A stretch of DNA of 64,000 bases from NCBI GenBank assembly GCA_902729315.2, contig LR746264.1:3202878-3266877 (forward strand). The letters are read 5' to 3'. The notes below the pieces were generated by a model. It saw nothing but the letters and a program-made list of their open reading frames with translations, had not been told where the DNA came from and did no database searches. The position numbers and the translations under genes were made by a program. This stretch comes from Spirodela intermedia (taxonomy: Eukaryota; Streptophyta; Magnoliopsida; Alismatales; Araceae). Positions within the stretch are counted from its first letter, which is position 1. The number at the start of each line of letters is the position of its first letter. Shown here piece after piece: positions 57,014 to 64,000 of this stretch.

Positions 57014-60000
57014 TCAACTGAGGTCGAACCCTGCCTCTGCGTTTATTGCATACAGCAGCTTCCTTCGCATCTGCTCCTTGCTGTTGACACCAAAAGCCCT
57101 CCCACCAGTCATGCGCACATATTCTATAACATAACTGAATGTGGATATATATATATATATATGTATGTACGCATGCACACACATCAGAGAAGAGAACCAT
57201 GCAGACAATCTGCGTACTGATTCCAAAAAATCATGTTACATAGCTAAATAATATAAGGATCTATATATAGTATTATGCCTATATATTCCATATATTCAGA
57301 TACTCTATGCCTTGATCCAATAAAAAAAATAACATGACTGAGCAATATATATTGCATGCAGACATGAATAGAAGTAACCCATGAAGATAATCTGCGTACT
57401 GAATCCAAAAATAAATAAAAAAGTTACGGAGCTGAAGAATATTACTATGTAAATATAGTATACATGCCTATATAAAATGTACCACATGTTCTATGTATGT
57501 AGCGTGTTCAGATATTCTGTGTTCTGATCCAGCAAACAGTTAGATGAATGACTGAACAATATATCGCATGCAGATATGTATGGTGCACACACCGGAGAAG
57601 AGAATCATGCAGACAATCTACGTACTGATTCAAGAAAAAAAAAAAAAAAAAAAAGTGTTACGGAGCTGAAGAATATTAGTATTGTATATATACAATATGC
57701 CTATATGTATACCATATATTCTATGTAGCATAGTCAGATATTCTGTGTCCTGATCCAGCAACAGAGTTACATGACTGAAATAATATATTACATGCATATA
57801 TGTATAGTGCACATACCAGAGAAGAGACCCGTGCAGAATAGACATTCAGGGTACTAATTAAAGAAGAAAAAAAAATGTTACGGAGCTGAAGAATGTTAGT
57901 ATTTATATATATATATATAGTGTATGCCTATCAACATATACCATATATTCTATGTCCCGATCCAACGAAAAGTTGCATATATTGCATGCAGGTGTGTATA
58001 GTGCACTAATCGGCGTTGAGATATCAAGAAATGGGGGTGAAATTTTCAGGGAGGAAAATTCTAGGTTGCTGGCAAACCTCTTGTATGGTGGAAGCTTGAG
58101 CAAGTTCATGCACGTTGCAGAGGTCGGCAGCCGGTTGAGATCCTCCTCGGTGGCAGTTGAAGGAGCAGCTCTGCAATGGCAGCAGGTTTGACGGTAAAAA
58201 AAAAATGAATCATCACTCATGCAAGCAAGTATGGCTGACACAGTCTGGCGAGCATTTTCACCTCCGTATGCAGAACATGGGCTCCAGATGCTTAAACCCT
58301 AGAAGCGGCCCCCTCGAGCACCCCGTGACGAACCTGCAGGAGAACATTAGGGTTCAAATCCACAGGATGATTGGGCATCTGGGCATTAAGCCCATCTTTA
58401 TGATCTCTCATGGTAACCAACATGGAACCATGCTAGCATTCGTGAGTTATGTGCTGTGGATAGCGAGAGATGATGCCCTAGCTGGTGTCATAAATCGGGA
58501 AAGGCATACGCAATTATTTGAATAAATGGTTTGGAAAAATAACAAGATCGGATAAAGAGAACAAAATATATGGCCAGGCCTGAAGTAGCGAGAGAAGTGC
58601 AGGGGAAAGCTTACTTTAAGAACTTCTTTTTGTGTTCAAGAGAGAAGTTCTTGAGGACTTCCCAGAACGTCAGAATGCACTCATGATCCTGCAAGCACAA
58701 GACGGCCACCACGTATGATAAACAAAACGTTGTATTGTTTTCTGTCATATGAAACTAGTTGAGTTCTACTGAATTGGCCCATTCAAGATCCAAGGGTTGC
58801 AATGCAATCAGATATTTGATTCATCAACTGAATTGGCATCAAACTCCACTGATAAATTTACATGAATGCAGAAGATTCGATAGGATTTGATGAATAGGTG
58901 ATCTAGAACTTACAGGGTGAAATCCACCAGCATAATGAACATTTGTACGTAGGTCATCGACATCCAGAACTTCTAATGATCCTGATATGAGAAGCTGCCA
59001 AAAAAAGTCATTATTAAAGCAGCAGAAATTTTATTTTTTTATTTTTTTATTTTTGCAAAGAATAGAACAAAAGGATCCGTAAATGTCGGCTCCAACCTAC
59101 TTTAAGTGAGCAGTGTTCGCAAGAGTAAAGCAATCTTCTAAGACCATTCTGATTTGTGTATGGAAAATTACCACGAGGACATAACACCTATATGCATATT
59201 CCATTTTTAAAAACGGCATGTTTGGAAACCAAAACAGCCTTTGAGAGGCTAAACGACACAAAGGTGAGCGTGATTCTCATTAATTTGAAGCTTTCATATC
59301 TAAACATAGAAACAAATCAGTATATGGGCTTATGTGCAAATAAGCAACATAGGCACATTAGGAGAGGTAGAATCTCGAACAGATGGATAAGATGGCAGAT
59401 CCCACAAGTGCATTAACAGAGAACCATGCATGGATGCAAAGGTGAGCATTGCTGATATCGGGAAAATTTGCAACGAGTAGGGTATCGATTGCAGAGAAAG
59501 CAAGAGTACCAACAGAAAATGATGCATCGACACTAAGATAAGAGATGGATAAAACTATGAAAAGGTGGGCAAGGTGAGAAATGGCAGCAGAGGGTGTCAA
59601 AAAGTACAACAGATGGTTTTACTGCTGATTGAAGCAGGGATCTGGTGGCTGCGAAAATATAGTCAACTGTTGGTAAGGGTAATTAATCCCCAGTTTTTAA
59701 GAGTACCACAACCGTATAATGATCTGTGGATGGGACACATAATCCCGTGGACAGCTAGTCCTAGAACCTTCCATAAGTCTCTAGAACCCTCCCACACTTG
59801 TTGATGGAATCAATGTGTCAAGAACCTTCTTCTAGGGCCTGGTATAAATACCAGACCCGTTGTAAAATGAATCTTGCATATCTTTTCTATTCGAACTTGA
59901 ATTTGTATCCACGGGCACAAGGGTAGTGACCTTTCCAGCGCACCAGGCCTAGTTTGATCTACAACATAATTCAACGCATTCAACTTTATGTTTACAATGT

Positions 60001-63000
60001 TCGACCATACAAGGAGTTTTTTCAAATAAGTCATTTACCGATGTACAACAGAAACAAAATCTATAGCAATTTTAGTGGTAGGCTAATGGATGATATACAA
60101 TAAAAATAATGAGGAATCACTAGATTAACATAGAAATCAATACAACAGAAACTCCGAGAGAGATTATTGGTGACACGAGAATTAGGTAATTGGAAAGTAT
60201 AATTGGACTTCACAGCGTATAACAATCCAAACAAGAGAAGCAAAATTTTGTTTCTCAAAGGGGTACGCGATGAAAATACCTGAATTTCACTTTCGCAAAA
60301 CATTTCTATCCATTCTTTCTTAATAAGCTGCTGAAATCCTCGAAGGAAATGTAGACTTTGCTGACGTATCTGATCGGAAAGGTGAAAATTTTATACATTA
60401 TCGAATGACATAAGGTTAATCATAAAAACAATACTCGAAAGAATGATCACCTGAAAATTCAAACGATGATTGGCAACTAGATGAATAAACATAATAACAT
60501 TATCATTTGTCACACGCAGATTTTTTCCACCAGGAAGCAACTCCTCCTCTTTTTGCTCCCCATATTCATTATTTACTATGACAAAGTAGAGCTCTAACTC
60601 TGATATATCTCCGTTATAATGCTGCAAAGAAAGAGAGCATATAATATCAGAATAGCCACATAAAATTCACCACATGTATTTTCCTCAACATGCACGGCAG
60701 ACCATTAAAGAACAGTCATATAAAGAATACCAAACAATTAGTCCAACGAAATATAAGATACACGAGATTATATATTTTCTCTTTCATTTCTCCTAAATGT
60801 CGTGTTAAAGATAAAATTAACATACAAGGTATCTATGGTAAACAAATCATGTTCCCGGCATTGGATTAGGAAGGGAAACCAGCATTCGGAGAGACTTTAG
60901 GCACCTGTTAATGACGGTAAAGATCCAACATGACCATGATTTGCGACTCATTTATTCCGCACTATGTAGTAAGTGATATTGAATTTGATCATATTATAAG
61001 TCCATTACAGAAAACAATGAATTCCAGACTAAATGCAACTCAAATGCAATTCCAAACCTTTAGGAATAGAAGATGACGATACAGTTCGTGGTCGAGCGAG
61101 GGCAGATCATTTAAGTAATTGTGCCTAAGCAATTAGAAAAAACACGAAAATAAGTTAATAAATATTTCTATTTGCATAATTTATTCAAAAAAACTGACAG
61201 AAACCTTAAGGTCGGTCCCTCAAGAAAAAGACGATGCACTTAAAGCAGAAATGAAGTGCAGAACAGCAGGCTATACTGGGTCAAGGAACTTAACAAAATA
61301 CAGCAAAGTAAAAAACTTAAATAGTCAATGTAGTGAAGTAGAATCTACCAATCAACACTGACGGAAGAAAAGGAAACAAAAGAAGGAAAACGTTAAATTA
61401 GCAAATAAGATCTCAGAAGGTTACAAAAAGGCTACTTCAGTCTAAGCACTAGCTATGGACCTTAGAAAGGCTTAGGAGACTAAATACGAAATGTTTGCTT
61501 CAACATAGAGTATACTCTATGAGACACAAGAAAAATGTTTGCACATAGAGCTTTTAACAAGCATAGCAGATGATAGTGAAAATGATAACAAATCCCATAG
61601 TTGATACATGAACTTATAAACGAACAATAAACCTCACGAGTAAACCATTTGCTTGATTATTTCACTTTGTAAGCCACCTAAAGTGTTTACCCTCTACAGA
61701 AAGCATAGTCTGACCAAACTAACAAGATTAGATTTCACCAAAAAAAAATAAAAAAAATCCATAGTCTGACCAAATTTCTTACAGAAAGCACCAAACATGA
61801 CTACTCTAGACTGCACACCCATTTTCATTGATAGCACATCAAAGAGATGGTTAAATATATACCTATCAACGGACTCGCACTGGTATGTATAAGATAAAGA
61901 AGAAAATGAAACTACGTAAAAACCAAGCCTAGCAAAGTAGGAAGTTCCAAAATCAAATTCAGCTCGATGATGCTGCTCTGGTACTCATTTTTTGTGGGTT
62001 TTAGGGGTGCATCCACATGTGTAAGGTAAAATGTTTTTTCATAAGGCTAAGTCTTCATACCTAAGATAAGATTCTAATGTTTTTAAAGTTGGATTTTTTC
62101 CTTATTCTTGAGGCCGGATACCTAAGGGAATTTGAAAGTAGATTGGCTAATTTAAGCTAGATCTTCAATCCTGATTTGCATATGATATCTTCAATACATA
62201 TCACCAGATACTCCCAGAAGATGTTACCGAATCACATCCACATACAAATCAATCTTTCACAGAAATCATACGCTACTTTTATAGTTTATAAATCGGGTAT
62301 TTTTATTTTTCAGGTATTTAGAATGAAATCAAAATCAGATCACAATCTGAATCAAATTTATTGAGATTGAATACCAATAGCTTGTCCGATTGTGATTTGA
62401 CGAATTTGCAATCGGTCCAATCCAGTGCAAAACCAAACTTTCGTGCAACCAAGAACTGGCTGAATCAGCCAATCCTGATGCTGATTACGAGAAGGCTGAA
62501 GGACTTACATATTAGGTCAAAGTAAGTGGCACATCAGTTTTGAGGGTGGGTACAAGGTGGATTATGTTCTAGACTTTCACAAAGATATACACTGGTCAGT
62601 CCAAAAAGCATTCCGATTCATGCACAACAGCAGGTCCATCTTTGTCGGAAATTGGATTAGGTCAGAAAACAATTACTGATTTTGCTGTATTTTCCGTTCT
62701 GATGGACTACATTTTTTTGGGTGCATTAGTCTATAGGAATACTGGAATTATGCCTGATACAAAACCAGAGGCAAAGCTTTGTTAAGGGTATCAAGGTGTA
62801 GTAGCTCATATCTGATTCAAGCAGCCTGGTGTTACCCGATTTTTGAGTATCATTCAGTCCTGTGTTTTGAAAGCCTCAACCCATCCTCATACATTGCCTA
62901 AATCCCCCTGACAAGAATTCAACCTAAACTCAAAAAAAGAGGAAATCATTCAAATCGGTCAAAATACCGTCCTTCGTTTCAGTTGAATTAGAAAATGCGA

Positions 63001-63339
63001 ATTAAATACTAACACGGGACTTTTATTCACCTCTTTGGGCGAAAGGTCATCCAAACTTATGTTTCAGCACTTAAGCAGATTTCAAATTCAACCAATGGTG
63101 CGTTAAGAAGACTCACCGCCTCTCCACAGAAATAAAAAGAAAACTTTAACTGTTTCTTCAACATGCAACAGATGTCTATATAAAACTGACTATCTACTAG
63201 ATCAACTAATTCAAAGAAATGATAGAAGTTCACTAAGCTCTTCAACTCAATCAAATTAAAACCTGTCTTACTTTTGTCTCAATTTGCTCAAAAAAAATGT
63301 TGCAAATGGTATGTCAACAAGAATCCCTTCAAACATCGC
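57014..63339 (-). CDS. UPL6: HECT-type E3 ubiquitin ligase, UPL6-like (C-terminal part, 5' end beyond the window)
   Basis: Accepts ubiquitin from an E2 on a catalytic Cys and passes it to substrates. Nine exons are visible: 63339-63272, 61124-61058, 60621-60451, 60369-60280, 58994-58914, 58688-58615, 58333-58262, 58170-58078 and 57080-57014. They join in frame to about 260 residues, most of the HECT domain. Landmarks are AMFEGILVDIPFATFFLSKL, YLNDLPSLDHELYRHLLFLK, ISELELYFVIVNNEYGEQ, LVANHRLNFQ, IRQQSLHFLRGFQQLI, LEVLDVDDLRTNVHYAGG, FVTGCSRGPLLGFKHLEP, the catalytic loop LPTSATCMNLLKLPPYK, and the ending NAEAGFDLS. The catalytic Cys is the one in SATCM. UPL6 (UBE3C-like) fits better than UPL7 from memory. 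No exon was found in 63340-64000. Confidence 0.92.
57150..57990. repeat. Tandem array (about four units of 180-230 bp) in the last UPL6 intron
   Basis: The marker GACAATCTGCGTACTGA or a variant recurs at about 57204, 57385, 57612 and 57841. Each is followed by an A run, GTTACGGAGCTGAAGAATATTA, ATGCCTATAT, CAGATA.TCTGTG..CTGATCCA and ATATATTGCATGCA. The units are diverged in length. The array fills most of the intron between the last two exons. Confidence 0.85.
59668..59966 (+). mobile_element. Possible solo LTR in a UPL6 intron
   Basis: About 300 bases starting TGTTGG and ending CTACAACA, with a TATA-like GGTATAAATACC near 59840 and a downstream GTTGTAAAATG. This resembles a small LTR with U3, TATA and R. 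A matching target-site duplication was not found and the boundaries are tentative. Confidence 0.3.
61125..63271. other. Large UPL6 intron, nothing recognised
   Basis: About 2.1 kb of AT-rich intron between the first two visible exons. No element or gene was recognised. Confidence 0.5.
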
Positions 63340-64000
63340 CTGCAGAAATGGGAAAGTGAATATGAATGTCTAAAAATATCAAAACATTATTTGATGCAAA
63401 ACGGGCAATCCATTTGACGGAAAAAATGATGATTAGCACCCAATAAAGTTTATAATAAGCAGGTGGTGGACAGAACTCACAAGAGGAAAGAAGAATGTGG
63501 CAATACATTCCTGAGCTATCAAAAGTTTGAACAGCATATAATATGCATCCTTAGAATGCATGCCCCTGATTGACCTTTTATCTAGCTTGAAAGGGAAACC
63601 ATATATGTAGTCTACTACAGATCTCCAAAAAACAACTGAGGAAACACAACCTCGAATCGGCGATTGTTTCTTAAGGTAGGTCATGAGGATAACACAACTG
63701 TGTTTTATGAATTATCGAGTGCAGATGTGATTTTGTGACAACTCCACTGGACAGGGTATCATCTGTAAAGCAAACAAGCCAGATTGACATTTCAACAAAT
63801 TTGTTTGTGAGTTAGCTAAGACGCCTCAAAACAATCGTGCAAGATGCACCCCAGAACTCACATGACGACTAAGCTCAGAACCTTAAAAAATGTGATGAAC
63901 TCATGAAAATGTCATAGGTCCGAGAGAGAACAGAACCAGACCACTCCATTCAAGTTGATTTGTAAATATGTAAAAAGAAAATTCATGCAGCAGCCTGATG
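63340..64000. other. UPL6 intron reaching the window edge
   Basis: The expected preceding exon, encoding the FLGSLLAK region of the HECT domain, was not seen here. It should lie beyond 64000. Confidence 0.5.

Noticed and set aside
57190-57990. Repeats considered as a CRISPR-like array
   Set aside because: Units are 180-230 bases, diverged and without short spacers, in a plant intron.
1-64000. tRNA, rRNA or organelle DNA insertion
   Set aside because: Read by eye on both strands; no tRNA cloverleaf signature, rRNA block or plastid/mitochondrial gene was recognised. A tRNAscan or organelle BLAST would be needed to exclude small ones.

Overview
This is nuclear DNA of a flowering plant. It has GT-AG spliced genes with long AT-rich introns, Ty1/copia and Ty3/gypsy retrotransposon remains, TA/GA/CTT microsatellites and plant-specific gene families. 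The very GC-rich third positions of the intronless PPR gene beside AT-rich surroundings are typical of monocots, but the sequence alone does not settle the lineage. I found no CRISPR array, operon, rRNA or tRNA gene, and no sign of a new defence-like system. The unusual content is structural: a segmental duplication, inverted retroelement pairs and intronic tandem arrays.

Layout, left to right. (1) 1-4002, minus: 5' half of a LACS1-type long-chain acyl-CoA synthetase that runs off the left edge and carries a small LTR element in intron 3. (2) 4003-10375: intergenic DNA with a tandem segmental duplication. One copy of the region upstream of the next gene (about 6113-8112) is followed by a second copy (about 8113-10375) that begins with a broken piece of the LACS gene. 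(3) 10458-29312, plus: an STR6-type protein of 9 exons joining a TrhO-like rhodanese to an FSH1/OVCA2-type serine hydrolase. Its introns hold a copia element and an inverted pair of gypsy pol fragments. (4) 29313-33236: a head-to-head pair of gypsy LTR-gag fragments. (5) 33237-39892, plus: ICP55 aminopeptidase of 14 exons. (6) 40745-43144, plus: intronless DYW-type PPR protein. (7) 46161-49669, plus: ECHIDNA/TVP23 of 6 exons. (8) 50511-55409, plus: AP-3 complex mu subunit of 8 exons. (9) 57014 to the right edge, minus: C-terminal part of a UPL6-type HECT ubiquitin ligase, convergent with AP3M.

The genes are housekeeping genes with no single shared pathway: cuticular lipid activation (LACS), possible tRNA or sulfur chemistry plus ester hydrolysis (STR6), mitochondrial protein maturation (ICP55), organelle RNA editing (PPR), TGN and vacuolar trafficking (ECH, AP3M) and protein turnover (UPL6). 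The order STR6-ICP55-ECH matches, from memory, the Arabidopsis order At1g09280-At1g09300-At1g09330, which suggests conserved microsynteny. Exon boundaries were set by hand from splice consensus, reading frame and remembered family sequence. Every multi-exon model closes in frame.
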